A stretch of 64,000 nt of DNA. Source: a bacterium (GTDB lineage: Bacteria > Bacillota > Clostridia > Lachnospirales > Lachnospiraceae). Shown here piece by piece: positions 1-9,786 of this stretch. Under the pieces are notes generated by a model. The model had not been told where the DNA came from, ran no database searches, and saw only the letters and a program-made list of their open reading frames with translations. The stretch covers positions 1 through 64,000 of the forward strand of contig JAMPCE010000002.1 of the NCBI GenBank assembly GCA_023666335.1, in the 5' to 3' direction. Positions within the stretch are counted from its first letter, which is position 1; every line of letters begins with the position of its first letter. Position numbers and translations under genes: made by a program.

Positions 1-1676
1 ATATCAAAGTCGCTGTCCTTATACATCAACTTTTGAAGCCGCCTGCTGTTTTGCAGCATCCGGCACAACACCAGAATGACAAAGGATGCCGCCAGAAACA
101 GGATCGCGATGATCGCCGCGCTGTGCTGCCTTACAAACGCATCCACGCTCACCTTGGAATAGAAATTATCCTGTAACATATAGTCGCTCACCATCTTATC
201 GGTGATCTCCAGCAGTTCCTTATTCAGGATTCCCAAAAGAAGGGAGTCTTCATCGTCCGGCACCGCCATGCGGATGTTTCGCACCTCGCTTAAGACCGTG
301 TGGATCTCCAGCCCGCCAAGGTTTAAGTTGGAACCCAGCAGATACTCCGCCAGATAACCGTCGCAGAGCGCAGCCTCCGCCTCTTTCGTGCGCACCGTCT
401 CCAGACACGCCTCAGGGCTTTCCAGGATCAGCAGTTTCGTCTGCTCTCCCGCAAAGAGGGAATCGCTTCCGTCTCCGTAGAGATCCTCCGGCGTCACAGC
501 CAATGTCTTAAGCTCCTCCGTCCTGCTGCCCCGCTTCATCACGACGACGCGCGGCACTCTGGCATAAACCTTTGTCAGCGCGCCGCCCCTCTGCCTGATA
601 TTGCCGACCGCCTCGCCGCAGTAGCCGATCACATCAATGCTTCCTTCCGCAAGGGCATCTTTCGCCGCCTCCATATTTTCCATCCTGACATATTGGAAAG
701 AAAGCCCCGTACTCACAGCCACTTCCTCTAAGATCTGCACAACCAGACCGCCGGGTCCGCCATCTTCGTCCTCATAGAAAAAGGGATAGCAGCCGTCAAA
801 CCAGCCGACCGCCAGCGTCTTTTTTTCTTCGATATACCGTTTCTCCTCGCTGGTCAGAAGGATCGTATGATCCAGGCGGCTGTCATAATACTTTACCATC
901 AGTTCGTTTTCCAGTTCCGGACGGTTCATCTTGAGGTCCGCGACGCCCTGATTTAACTCCCGCAGCAGTTCCTCATTCCCGGGATAGGTGATATAGTAAA
1001 AAGGCATGGGCGCAAAGCGTCCGATCACCCGCTGTCCCTCTCTGATCTCCGTCAGGGAATGCACCAGCGCGTCGATCTCTCCCGCCGCAAGCGCCTCCTG
1101 CAGATCCGCCGTGTTCCCGTACTCTCTAAGCCGCGGACTCTCGATCCCGTGCCCGCTCAGGTATTCCAGAAACTCCTGTTTTCTGACATAAGTACCCACA
1201 CAGCCGTAAGTCAGATCCCGCATGGCGTCAAAATCCTCGTACGCCAGACTGCTTTCCCCGGGTACGGCGATAGCCCCGAACGTATAGCCGCTCGCCAGGT
1301 CGGCATAGCGGTAACTTTCCGCGCGTTCCACAGAATACTGCGCGCTTCCCACCAGATCCGCCTCTTTGTCCGCAAGCATTTGCAGCGCTTCATCCCAGCT
1401 TTCACAGGGGACATACTCCACTTTCCAGTTTACATAATCTCCGAGATTTTCCAGATACTCCACATCCATACCGGAAAGGCTTCCGTCCGCAAGCGTCTCG
1501 TGATAGCCGCCCATCGGGAAAAAAGCCACGCGCACCTCGCGCTTTCCGGCGCCGTACACCACGTCTGCGCTCCCCTGTCGGAAAGGAAACAAAAACAACA
1601 GCGCCAGAGCAAGCGCAGCCGCTGCAGCCCGCGCCGTCTTTTTTCTTTTGTCTCCCCAAAATCCCTGATCTCCCAT
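1..1676 (-). CDS. Membrane sensor with two tandem solute-binding domains (3' end cut by window edge)
   Basis: Probable signalling protein that senses small solutes outside the cell; only the N-terminal ~558 residues are present. The frame opens at an ATG at 1676 with GAGGTG eight bases upstream. Residues ~12-35 form a signal or anchor segment. Two family-3 extracellular solute-binding domains follow (about 45-265 and 280-505), then a transmembrane helix at about 520-536 and the first cytoplasmic residues (KLMYKDSDFDI). Proteins with this layout usually end in a GGDEF, EAL or histidine kinase module; the output domain is not visible here, so I do not name it. It lies 18 bp downstream of the hydrolase gene and is probably co-transcribed with it. 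Confidence 0.8.
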   Translation of the reverse strand, partial: MGDQGFWGDKRKKTARAAAAALALALLFLFPFRQGSADVVYGAGKREVRVAFFPMGGYHETLADGSLSGMDVEYLENLGDYVNWKVEYVPCESWDEALQMLADKEADLVGSAQYSVERAESYRYADLASGYTFGAIAVPGESSLAYEDFDAMRDLTYGCVGTYVRKQEFLEYLSGHGIESPRLREYGNTADLQEALAAGEIDALVHSLTEIREGQRVIGRFAPMPFYYITYPGNEELLRELNQGVADLKMNRPELENELMVKYYDSRLDHTILLTSEEKRYIEEKKTLAVGWFDGCYPFFYEDEDGGPGGLVVQILEEVAVSTGLSFQYVRMENMEAAKDALAEGSIDVIGYCGEAVGNIRQRGGALTKVYARVPRVVVMKRGSRTEELKTLAVTPEDLYGDGSDSLFAGEQTKLLILESPEACLETVRTKEAEAALCDGYLAEYLLGSNLNLGGLEIHTVLSEVRNIRMAVPDDEDSLLLGILNKELLEITDKMVSDYMLQDNFYSKVSVDAFVRQHSAAIIAILFLAASFVILVLCRMLQNSRRLQKLMYKDSDFD

Positions 1677-1694
1677 AAAAGAGCACCTCGCTTC

Positions 1695-2666
1695 CTACAG
1701 ATACCGCGTCAAAAATTCCCCGATCTTCCCGTAATATGCTTCCGGGTCTTTGTCCTGTGTCTGCGCGTGGCCCGCGCCCTCCACGATGAACAGTTCCTTT
1801 TCGCAGGAAGCCGCCTCATACAATTCGCAGGACATCGCCGCGTCGATCATCCTGTCCTCCTCCCCGTGGATAAAGAGGGTGGGGACATTACTGTTTTGCA
1901 CCGCCCGCAGAGGAGACGCGTCCCGCAGGTCATAGCCGCCCCGCAGCTTTAACATCACGCAGGCGGAATCCACAAAGAGCGCCGCCGGCAGATGAAACCA
2001 CTCCGTGATCTTATCTGCGAACATCTCATAAGCCTCCGTGTAAGCGCTGTCGGCGACCACCGCCGCAATATGCGGCGTTCTTTCCGGCGAGCCTGCCAGA
2101 ATGAGCGCCGTCGCAGCCCCCATAGACTGGCCGTGAAGTATGATCTTTGCCTCCGGAGACTCCCGCAGAATCTGTTCGATCCAAAGCTGACAGTCATAAT
2201 GATCTGTCCAGCCCATACCGATGAAATCCCCCTCGCTCTCGCCCTGACAGCGCAGATCGGGCGCCAGCACCGCATAGCCCTGTGCCTGATACCAGCAGGC
2301 AAACTGATACATTTCCTCTTTCCATCCGGTATAACCGTGCAGAAGAAGCACCCATGTCTCGCTCGTCCTCTCGGGAAACACCTCTGCTGCAAGACGGTAT
2401 CCATCAGGTGTTTCTGCGTATATTTTTTCTCGTTTTACCGTTTTAAGCCATTTCGCCGTCTCGGAGAGAAGTCTGCTCTGATTATCCTGTAACTGCACGG
2501 TCTGCACCTGTTCGCTGTAGCACTTTTTCGTGATCTCCTCGAACGCGGTCAGTCTGTCCATAAAAGAGGGAACCAGGCAGGCGCTCACCAGAAAATACAC
2601 AAACACCGTATAGACTGTCAAAAGCGCCGCAAGTACCGCCGACGCGATCCGTATTTTCTTTCGCAT
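1695..2666 (-). CDS. Alpha/beta hydrolase, membrane-anchored
   Basis: Serine hydrolase of the alpha/beta fold, 323 residues. An N-terminal hydrophobic anchor (about 8-32) suggests the enzyme faces outward. The oxyanion region reads LLLHGYTGW (107-115), the nucleophile elbow is GQSMG with Ser181, and the likely triad partners are Asp271 (HGEEDRM) and His300 (GAGHAQ). These place it with YqkD/BAAT-like hydrolases of Firmicutes, whose substrates are mostly unknown; an esterase or thioesterase is possible. A GGGGGAAAGGG sequence precedes the ATG. The gene follows the phosphopantetheinyl transferase by 15 bp and precedes the solute sensor, suggesting one transcript. Confidence 0.85.
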   Translation of the reverse strand: MRKKIRIASAVLAALLTVYTVFVYFLVSACLVPSFMDRLTAFEEITKKCYSEQVQTVQLQDNQSRLLSETAKWLKTVKREKIYAETPDGYRLAAEVFPERTSETWVLLLHGYTGWKEEMYQFACWYQAQGYAVLAPDLRCQGESEGDFIGMGWTDHYDCQLWIEQILRESPEAKIILHGQSMGAATALILAGSPERTPHIAAVVADSAYTEAYEMFADKITEWFHLPAALFVDSACVMLKLRGGYDLRDASPLRAVQNSNVPTLFIHGEEDRMIDAAMSCELYEAASCEKELFIVEGAGHAQTQDKDPEAYYGKIGEFLTRYL

Positions 2667-2681
2667 CCCTTTCCCCCGTTC

Positions 2682-3356
2682 TCAATACAGTTCCACCGGT
2701 ATCATACTGTATGCCATATCTTCCTTTCCCTGACAGCAGACCGCCGTACAATACCCCTCGATCTCCCGGTATTCCCGCATGGCATAATAGTTTCCGTCAA
2801 AACTGTGCCGCACTCTGACCCGTCCCGACGCCCCGTCCACATGGATCGCAAAATCACTGAGCGGAAGCGACATCCCTCTTCCGGTCACTTTGATAAAACT
2901 CTCTTTCATCGTCCAGAGGCGGAACATCCTGCGGTTTTTTTCCGCTTCCTCTTCGGTGTCGTAAAGCCAATCCCGTTCCTCTTCGGCAAAAAAACGGTCC
3001 GCCACCCTGATCCTGCCGTCCTTTACCAGCTCGATATCGTTTCCGAGCGGCTTATCGCCGATGCTGCAGATCGCGTAATCGCCGGAGTGGGACAGGGAAA
3101 AGTGAAGCTCCGGATGATACTTCATAGCAGGTTTTCCCCACTCGCCGATCTCATACTCCATGCTTTTTTCCTGTAATCCGAAGATCCCCAGCGCATGGTT
3201 TAACAACAGCCCTGCCGCAAGACTCCTGTTCTTATCTTTTTCATGCCGCAGAAGCGCGATCTTCTGCTGTCTGTAAGGGGAAAGCAGCTTGCATTTTTCC
3301 TGAAACAGCGCCCGGTTATCCAGACACCTTACATCCGCGTAGCAAGTGTAGATCAT
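2682..3356 (-). CDS. Sfp-type 4'-phosphopantetheinyl transferase
   Basis: Transfers the 4'-phosphopantetheine arm of CoA to a serine of carrier proteins. The 224-residue length fits the Sfp/Gsp class. Metal-binding Asp107 and Glu109 sit in GNDIE, and the WTMKESFIK motif supplies Glu152 and Lys156. The start at 3356 is chosen because GGGAAGGA lies just upstream; a longer frame would overlap the helicase gene. Sfp-type enzymes usually modify polyketide, peptide synthase or siderophore carriers, but no such gene is in this window, so its target is unknown. It sits 17 bp after the helicase stop. Confidence 0.88.
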   Translation of the reverse strand: MIYTCYADVRCLDNRALFQEKCKLLSPYRQQKIALLRHEKDKNRSLAAGLLLNHALGIFGLQEKSMEYEIGEWGKPAMKYHPELHFSLSHSGDYAICSIGDKPLGNDIELVKDGRIRVADRFFAEEERDWLYDTEEEAEKNRRMFRLWTMKESFIKVTGRGMSLPLSDFAIHVDGASGRVRVRHSFDGNYYAMREYREIEGYCTAVCCQGKEDMAYSMIPVELY

Positions 3357-3373
3357 AGCGGTTTCCTTCCCTT

Positions 3374-5362
3374 TCAGTCTCTTTCCATCTTCCGATAGCA
3401 GCGGTCGCAGATCGGATAGGCGGCGTTCCACGACAGGGGTCTTCCACAGATGCGGCATTTTTTCTCAAACTGCCCCTTGTCTTCCTTTAGGAGCTCCCCG
3501 ATCTCATGCTGCGCCCACTCCCTGTTTGCCGCCACCTCTTCCTTGTCGATCACCCATGCCATCCGCGCGGAAAACTGGGTGTAAAGGTCAAGCTGCTTGT
3601 AGTAGGATTCCAGCCCCTCCAGCGAGAAATCCCTCGGCAGCATGGGACAGTTCTGCTGCTTTTCCGGCTTTTCGCAGTAGTGCAGCCAGAGTCTTAACAC
3701 CTCTCTGTCTTTCACATCGAAAGGACAGGTGATCAGAGCAAGCACCAGCTTCCTGTCCTCCATATAATCAATCTTTCTGCGGTAATCCCGCAGATAGCGG
3801 TACTTATCCACACTCTCTTTCATGGAGATCTTGTCGTACAGGGGCGGGTCTTCCGTCTTTTCCCACGCCTCGATGATCTCATCCAGCTCAAGGTCGATAT
3901 CTAAGAGCACTTCGGGAAAACCTACCCTCGCTTTCCTGATCGGATAAAACGGCTCGGAGAGCTTCTTGCCGACATACTCCATCTCCATCGCCGACTGCAC
4001 ATATCCGGTATCGTAAAAACCAAAACGTCCCGCGCGCCCTGCGATCTGCCGGATCTCCTCCGCCAAAAGCCTCCGCTTGCCCACGCCGTCAAACTTCGTG
4101 GTATTCATAAAGACCACCCGGCGGATGGGCAGATTGATGCCCATGCCGATCGCGTCCGTCGCCACCACGACCTGACTCACCCCCTCCGTGAAAAGGCGCA
4201 CCTGTTCCTGCCTCGTCTGCGGCGGAAGGTTCCCGTAGATCACGCTGGCGCGGATGCCGCGTCCTTCGAGGGCTGCCGCGATCGCCAGCACGTTTTTCTT
4301 GGAAAAGGCAATCAGGGCGTCGCCCGTTTCCACATCTCTGGTCATATCGTATCGTTCGGGAAGAAACACAAGTTCCGTGTTCCTCTCGTGGTGGACGATC
4401 TCATACTCGTCGCCGCAGCGCTTTAACATCTTGATCAGAATGTCCTCCGCCGTGCCGGAAGCGCAGATGTGAATTTCCTCCGCGCGGATGCCGAGGATCG
4501 CCCTCGTCCAATAACTGCCCCTGTTCTCGTCAGCCATCATCTGTGCCTCGTCGATCACGGCGATATCATAGACTTCGCGGATATCCAGAATCTCCACGGT
4601 GGACGCCTGCACAAAATGCCCCGGCGTGTAGATCGTCTCCTCCCCGGTGATCATATTGCAGGGAATGCCCGCCGCCATCATGCGGTCGTAGACTTCCAAA
4701 GCCAGAAGACGTAAGGGTCCTAAATAGATCCCGTGGTATGCCTGTTTTAAGCGCTGCAACGCCTCGTAGGTCTTGCCGCTGTTGGTCGGACCGATGTGGA
4801 GGATGAAACGCCGCTTCATACCCCTTGCCTCCGGATACTGCTTCTCCGGCTCCGCCTCCATCAGTTCCTCGATGCGCCGCCCCACCAGATACTGCATATA
4901 ATCCTCTTTGTAGATCTCATAGAGGGATTTTTCGCGCAGAAGCAAGGCTGTCTTCTCCATCGCCGCAACGTCTTCCGGCACGGCTCCCGCCGCCATCCGC
5001 TTTAGAAAAGAGACGTCGAGTTTGGCAAGCATCCGCACGATGTGGCGGTACCGCTTCATCCATCTGGTATCCCGAAGCACCACCGTGTAGCCGATCTGCG
5101 CCGTTTTTTTGTGCAGTTCCCGCATGTCGGCAAGCACCGTATGGTTCTCCTGCTTCTTTTTGCGGGCAATGCGCCGCTCCAACTGCCCGAGCTGCCGCTC
5201 CGTGCTCCTCGTGAATTTTCGGTTCTCCTCCCGCTCGAATTGAAAAAACGCCTGCTCAAACGGCCGCCAGAGCTGCTCCGAAAACTTTTCCGGCATCTGA
5301 TTTTTCTGTTCTTCCAGCTTTTTCTCTTCCACTTCCGTATTCCTTCTGTCTTTTGCAGTCAT
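3374..5362 (-). CDS. Suv3-like DEAD/DEAH-type helicase with C-terminal zinc ribbon
   Basis: ATP-dependent nucleic-acid helicase, 662 residues. The Walker A motif is GPTNSGKT, the Walker B variant is VIDEAQMM, and motif VI is QIAGRAGR. The C-terminus carries a four-cysteine zinc ribbon (CRICG...CDRC). The N-terminal ~170 residues are charged and probably coiled. The pattern matches the mitochondrial-Suv3-like RNA helicases found widely in Clostridia, so a role in RNA turnover is likely but inferred. I place the start at 5362, the first ATG after an AT-rich promoter-like leader; an in-frame ATG at 5479 would read through that leader. A GTTTACATAA word lies in the leader at 5384-5393. Confidence 0.85.
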   Translation of the reverse strand: MTAKDRRNTEVEEKKLEEQKNQMPEKFSEQLWRPFEQAFFQFEREENRKFTRSTERQLGQLERRIARKKKQENHTVLADMRELHKKTAQIGYTVVLRDTRWMKRYRHIVRMLAKLDVSFLKRMAAGAVPEDVAAMEKTALLLREKSLYEIYKEDYMQYLVGRRIEELMEAEPEKQYPEARGMKRRFILHIGPTNSGKTYEALQRLKQAYHGIYLGPLRLLALEVYDRMMAAGIPCNMITGEETIYTPGHFVQASTVEILDIREVYDIAVIDEAQMMADENRGSYWTRAILGIRAEEIHICASGTAEDILIKMLKRCGDEYEIVHHERNTELVFLPERYDMTRDVETGDALIAFSKKNVLAIAAALEGRGIRASVIYGNLPPQTRQEQVRLFTEGVSQVVVATDAIGMGINLPIRRVVFMNTTKFDGVGKRRLLAEEIRQIAGRAGRFGFYDTGYVQSAMEMEYVGKKLSEPFYPIRKARVGFPEVLLDIDLELDEIIEAWEKTEDPPLYDKISMKESVDKYRYLRDYRRKIDYMEDRKLVLALITCPFDVKDREVLRLWLHYCEKPEKQQNCPMLPRDFSLEGLESYYKQLDLYTQFSARMAWVIDKEEVAANREWAQHEIGELLKEDKGQFEKKCRICGRPLSWNAAYPICDRCYRKMERD

Positions 5363-5594
5363 TCCGCCTTTTTGTTTTGTGTGGTTTACATAACAAAATA
5401 TTATGTTTCCTTTTCCGACACAAAAAAACCAATATACCTTTTTATTATAAGCATACCACATTTCCATGCCATAACGCAAACGTCAGACCCTGTCAAAATC
5501 TTGCTTTTCTTTCCATCTTGTTTTACAATGAATGATATCGGACAGCATGTTTGCCGCCGATCTGCCTGTTATCGCGACAAGAAGGAGTATTCCC
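5363..5594. promoter_or_regulatory. Divergent promoter region between helicase and HD-GYP genes
   Basis: AT-rich 232-bp gap between divergently transcribed genes, so it must carry both promoters. Toward the helicase the sequence contains runs such as TATATTGG and CATAATATTTTG. I could not fix one pair of -35/-10 hexamers with confidence. A GTTTACATAA word occurs at 5384-5393. The plus-strand gene is preceded by GAAGGAG about eight bases before its ATG. No small gene or RNA was recognised. Confidence 0.45.
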
Positions 5595-6662
5595 ATGAAA
5601 AATATCATTCTGGTGGTAGACGACGATAAGACGAATCTGGCGCTTGCCCAGAAGATCCTGGGGACCCAGTACCGCATCGCCGCCTCCCCTTCCGGCGCCG
5701 CCGCCTTAAAATATCTGGAAAGCAACCGCCCCGACCTGATCCTCCTCGACATCAATATGCCGGAGATGGACGGCTTCGAGGTGATGGAGTGCCTGCGTTC
5801 CAACATTGCGACCGAGCTGATCCCCGTGATCTTTCTGACGGCGGACAACCTGGCGGAGACCGAGATCAAATGTTTCCAGATGGGAGCGATGGACTTTGTG
5901 ACGAAACCCTTTGTGCCGGATATCCTGTTGAGCCGCGTCAGCAAGACCATCGAACTTGACCAGTACCGCCACAATCTGGAAACGATGGTGAACACGCAGG
6001 CGCAGAAGATCACGGAGGACGCCATGCGCCTTGGCCGCATTCAGGATTCCGTCATCGTCGGGATGGCGAATCTGATCGAGAGCCGCGACGGCAGCACCGG
6101 AAAGCACGTCAAAAACACGCAGACCTATGTGCGCATGATCGCAAACGAACTGCTTTCGCGCGGACTTTTCCCGGAGGAACTGAACGCTTCCTACATAGAA
6201 GATCTCTGCAAGGCCGCGCCCCTGCACGATGTGGGAAAGATCAAGGTTCCCGACGCCATCCTGCAAAAGCCCGGCAAGCTGACCCCGGAAGAATTTGAAA
6301 CCATGAAACTGCACACCACGCACAGCCGCAAGATCATCCAGACCATCATCGGCGATATCGAGGACGAGCATTATGTGCGGCTGGTGGGGGACATTGCCCT
6401 CTACCACCACGAACGCTGGGACGGCACGGGGTATCCTGCGGGGCTTACGGGAAACAATATCCCGCTCTCCGCCCGCATCATGTCCGTGGCGGACGTGTTT
6501 GACGCCCTCTACGAGGAGCGCTGTTACAAGCCGCCCATCCGCCCCATCGAGCGGATCATGCAGATCATGTCGGAAGGGCGGGGGACGCAGTTCGATCCGG
6601 TCATCATTGATGTGTTTGTGGATATGCTGCCGCAGCTAAAAGAACTGCTGCATATAACCTGA
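5595..6662 (+). CDS. Response regulator with HD-GYP output (cyclic di-GMP phosphodiesterase)
   Basis: Cytoplasmic regulator that probably hydrolyses cyclic di-GMP when phosphorylated. Residues 1-120 are a receiver domain (VVDDD acidic pocket, LILLDIN phospho-acceptor Asp, TKPF lysine). Residues ~165-340 are an HD-GYP domain with HDVGKIKVPD and HHERWDGTGYP, both needed for metal binding and activity. The start at 5595 follows GAAGGAG; the 355-residue length is normal for this architecture. It precedes two hybrid kinases on the same strand and is the natural candidate for their phospho-target. Its stop codon overlaps a TGACA-N4-TGTCA word. Confidence 0.92.
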   Translation: MKNIILVVDDDKTNLALAQKILGTQYRIAASPSGAAALKYLESNRPDLILLDINMPEMDGFEVMECLRSNIATELIPVIFLTADNLAETEIKCFQMGAMDFVTKPFVPDILLSRVSKTIELDQYRHNLETMVNTQAQKITEDAMRLGRIQDSVIVGMANLIESRDGSTGKHVKNTQTYVRMIANELLSRGLFPEELNASYIEDLCKAAPLHDVGKIKVPDAILQKPGKLTPEEFETMKLHTTHSRKIIQTIIGDIEDEHYVRLVGDIALYHHERWDGTGYPAGLTGNNIPLSARIMSVADVFDALYEERCYKPPIRPIERIMQIMSEGRGTQFDPVIIDVFVDMLPQLKELLHIT

Positions 6663-6672
6663 CATAAATGTC

Positions 6673-6827
6673 ATAATTGTACAAATAATATAACCAACGC
6701 AGACGCGCTTTCGCTCCATTCCGGACGCAGCGGTACTAAATTCGGGAGTTGCACAGCAACTCCGAACCTCATTAAGTACCGACGTCCTCCAAGGGTCTGC
6801 TTATGGTTATATTATTTGTACAATTAT
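6673..6827. repeat. Long nested palindromic element, copy A
   Basis: A 155-bp imperfect palindrome filling the gap between the HD-GYP and hybrid kinase genes. The outer arms (ATTGTACAAATAATATAACC and its complement) pair perfectly. An intermediate helix pairs GGTACTAA with TTAAGTACC, and a central hairpin is GGAGTTGC-ACA-GCAACTCC. Related copies lie at 22243, 33572, 55942 and 57302. Arm sequences differ between copies but stay complementary, so the fold is what is kept. One strand carries a short open frame (MERKRVC...) in most copies that I regard as a by-product. Confidence 0.85.
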
Positions 6828-6891
6828 TACAGTATTTTGACTCATTCTGATATCATGAATCACATAAATTAAGAAAAGGAGCGTCAACGTC

Positions 6892-9783
6892 TTGGATAAT
6901 ACGCAAGTGAAAACGGAACTCGCCAACAGAAAACTGGAGCGGGTCGTACTGGAGTTTCTCTGTCTGTACGCCATCGCCATGTTCATCGCGGGCATTCTCT
7001 CCGACTGGAGCATCTACATCCGGGAACTTCTGTTTCTGCCCCCGCTCGCGGGGTGGTTCGTCTTTTGGCGCGAATACTGGGACCATCCCCGCAGAGCGCG
7101 CTTCATCGGCATTATGTGCTGGGCGGAGTTTCTTCTCTACGCCCTGTGTACGGAGAGTTTTTCTTCCATGCTCATCACGATGGCGGGCGTCATCGTTCTC
7201 CTAAGTATTTTTAATCTGACGTCCATCCTGTATCCGGGGATCGTCATCCCCGTTTTTCTGTTCCTCTACCACGGTTTGATTACAAAGACGGTCGCGATCG
7301 CTTCCGTCCACGACATTCTCAGGCTGATCGTCCAGTTTATCTCGCTCTACACGATCTTATCGGTGATCTGGATCATTCAGAAAAACCGGCGGGCGGCGAA
7401 CGAACTGTTGTTCGACAATATTCGGGAACTGGAGATCGCCGAGCGCAGCAAGGACGACTTTCTGGTCAATATCTCCCACGAGATCCGCACCCCCATCAAC
7501 GCGGTGTGCGGCATGAGCGAAGCCATCTTACAGGAGGATCTGCCGCTGGAGGTGCGCCGCGACGTGGTGGATATCCAGACCGCAGGGAGAAACCTCCTTG
7601 CGACAGTCAGCAACATCCTGGACTTTTCGGAACTGGAGAGCGGCAAGCTGGAACTTGCGGAGGAGAGTTACAACATCACCTCCACCATCACTGATATCAT
7701 CAATATGGCGATGACGATGGACAACGGCAAGCATCTGGAACTGATCGTGGACTGCGACGCCGACCTGCCGAGCAACCTTTTGGGGGACGAGCAGAAACTG
7801 CGCCGCATCATCATCAATCTTCTCGAAAATGCCATCAAATTTACCAAAGAGGGCGGCATCATCCTGCGCATCAAGAGCCGCCGCGAGGAATACGGCATCA
7901 ACCTGTCCGTGAGCGTCAAAGACTCCGGCATCGGCATCGAGCGCGCCGATCTGGAAAAGATCTTTACGAGTTTCAGCCAGATCGACTCAAAGCGCAACCG
8001 CGAAGAGGGCGGCGTGGGGCTGGGGCTTGCCATCACGCAGGCGCTGGTGCGCCGTATGGGCGGTTTCATCACCGTGAACAGCACGCCCGGGACCGGCAGC
8101 GAATTTCAGTTTACCATCCCGCAGAAAGTGCTGGACGAGACGCCCATCGTCTCCATCCGCGACAAAAAAAATCTCTACGCGTCCTGCTACATCAATCTGG
8201 ACAAATACGACTATACCGTGGTGCGCGAGGGCTATGAGAACTGCATCCGCCACATTTCCACGCAGTTCGGTTTCCCGTTCCGCATCTGCAGGAACCTCCC
8301 CGAATTAAAACGGCGCATGGAGCGCGAAAATTACTCCCACATCTTCATCGGCTGGGAGGAATACTGCGAGGACAGACCGTTCTTTGAAAAACTGAGCACG
8401 GAGCGGACAGTGGTGCTCCTCCTAAACTACGATCAGGAACTTCTGGTGCAGGGACAGATGATGCGCATCTACAAACCTTTCACCGTGCTCTCCATCGCCG
8501 CAGTCTTCAACGGACAGAAGATCCTGCTCGGCGAAGATTCGCACATTAGTTTACATAACAAATTTATCGCCCCGCAGGCCCGCGTTCTGGTGGTGGACGA
8601 TAACGCCATGAACCTGAAAGTCATGGCAAGACTCCTTCTGCCCTACCAGATCAAGGTCACGATGGCGAGCAGCGGCAGGGAAGCGCTGGAAAAGCTGGAC
8701 GCGCCGGAATTCGACTGCGTCTTCTTAGACCACATGATGCCGGAAATGGACGGTGTGGAGACCCTGCACAAGATCCGGCAGAAACCCGGTCTTTACTACC
8801 ACTCCCTCCCCGTCATCGCCTTTACCGCCAACGCCATCGGCGGCGCAAGGGAAATGTTTATGGCGGAGGGCTTTAACGACTTTATCGCAAAGCCGATCGA
8901 ATTAAGCGTCCTGGACCGCATCCTGCGCCGCTACATCCCGACGCATATGCAGATCGTGGTGGAGGACGAAGAAGAACAGACGCTTTCCGGACAGGTCAAA
9001 GCCGCTGCGCCCGAAACGGCAGGCTCCGCTCCACAGACACCGCACGCGCCGCAGACGCCGGGCAGCGCCGAAACAGCCGCCCGTCCCACACGCGATGAGA
9101 GCGCAAGCGGCAGGCTGCGCCTTGAAAAAGCCGGAATCAATCTGGAACACGCCTACGCCTACTGCGGCGACGAGGAAGGCTTTCGGGAGATCGTTGCCAT
9201 CTTCCACGCGGAGGGCAAAAAGCGCAGCGAGAATCTTGCGCATTACTTTGCCGAACAGGATTGGAAAAACTATGTGATCTGCGTGCACGCGCTGAAAGGG
9301 AACGCCAAGGGCATCGGCGCGGACGACCTCTCCGCCGCCGCAAAGGAACTGGAATTTGCCGGAAAAGAAAACCGGATCGACGATATCTTACGAAACCACG
9401 AAGCCATGATGGAACAACACGAAGCGCTGCTTGACGCGCTCGACAAAAATCCTTTCGTCTATCCGGATCAGGGCGACGGGAATGCGGCCTCCGCCCTGGC
9501 GGAAGCGGAAACAGACGGACCTGCGGATGCAGACGACGTGACAACCGACAGCGGCGCGCAGGGGGCTGCCGACAGCAAAGAATCTCTGGAAACGCTCCTG
9601 TCTGAGATTGCCGAAAAACTGTCGGCTTTTGAGAGCGATGGTCTCTCCCCTCTCCTTGACAGGCTTGCCCTTGTCCATACGGAGCAGGGATCCCTGCACG
9701 ATACCGCGGAAGAGATCCGCACGCTTGCCGCCGATTTTGATTTTCTCGGTGCGTCCGAGGTTCTGGAAAGGATGGAGAGATAA
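6892..9783 (+). CDS. Hybrid sensor histidine kinase: 6 TM - HisKA - HATPase - REC - Hpt
   Basis: Membrane phosphorelay kinase of 963 residues. Six hydrophobic helices fill residues ~15-160. The H-box NISHEIRTP places the phospho-accepting His at 196; the N-box (LLENAIKFT), DSGIGIE and GVGLGLA follow. A degenerate receiver-like stretch sits near 430-550. A full receiver domain has its Asp at 613 (FLDHMMPEMDG), and a C-terminal Hpt domain has its His at 799 (HALKGNA). The start is a TTG preceded by AAAGGAG; no good ATG lies nearby. The linker after the receiver is rich in Ala, Pro and Thr. The next gene begins three bases later, so the two kinases are probably made together and may share a relay with the upstream HD-GYP regulator. 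Confidence 0.9.
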   Translation: MDNTQVKTELANRKLERVVLEFLCLYAIAMFIAGILSDWSIYIRELLFLPPLAGWFVFWREYWDHPRRARFIGIMCWAEFLLYALCTESFSSMLITMAGVIVLLSIFNLTSILYPGIVIPVFLFLYHGLITKTVAIASVHDILRLIVQFISLYTILSVIWIIQKNRRAANELLFDNIRELEIAERSKDDFLVNISHEIRTPINAVCGMSEAILQEDLPLEVRRDVVDIQTAGRNLLATVSNILDFSELESGKLELAEESYNITSTITDIINMAMTMDNGKHLELIVDCDADLPSNLLGDEQKLRRIIINLLENAIKFTKEGGIILRIKSRREEYGINLSVSVKDSGIGIERADLEKIFTSFSQIDSKRNREEGGVGLGLAITQALVRRMGGFITVNSTPGTGSEFQFTIPQKVLDETPIVSIRDKKNLYASCYINLDKYDYTVVREGYENCIRHISTQFGFPFRICRNLPELKRRMERENYSHIFIGWEEYCEDRPFFEKLSTERTVVLLLNYDQELLVQGQMMRIYKPFTVLSIAAVFNGQKILLGEDSHISLHNKFIAPQARVLVVDDNAMNLKVMARLLLPYQIKVTMASSGREALEKLDAPEFDCVFLDHMMPEMDGVETLHKIRQKPGLYYHSLPVIAFTANAIGGAREMFMAEGFNDFIAKPIELSVLDRILRRYIPTHMQIVVEDEEEQTLSGQVKAAAPETAGSAPQTPHAPQTPGSAETAARPTRDESASGRLRLEKAGINLEHAYAYCGDEEGFREIVAIFHAEGKKRSENLAHYFAEQDWKNYVICVHALKGNAKGIGADDLSAAAKELEFAGKENRIDDILRNHEAMMEQHEALLDALDKNPFVYPDQGDGNAASALAEAETDGPADADDVTTDSGAQGAADSKESLETLLSEIAEKLSAFESDGLSPLLDRLALVHTEQGSLHDTAEEIRTLAADFDFLGASEVLERMER

Positions 9784-9786
9784 CTT

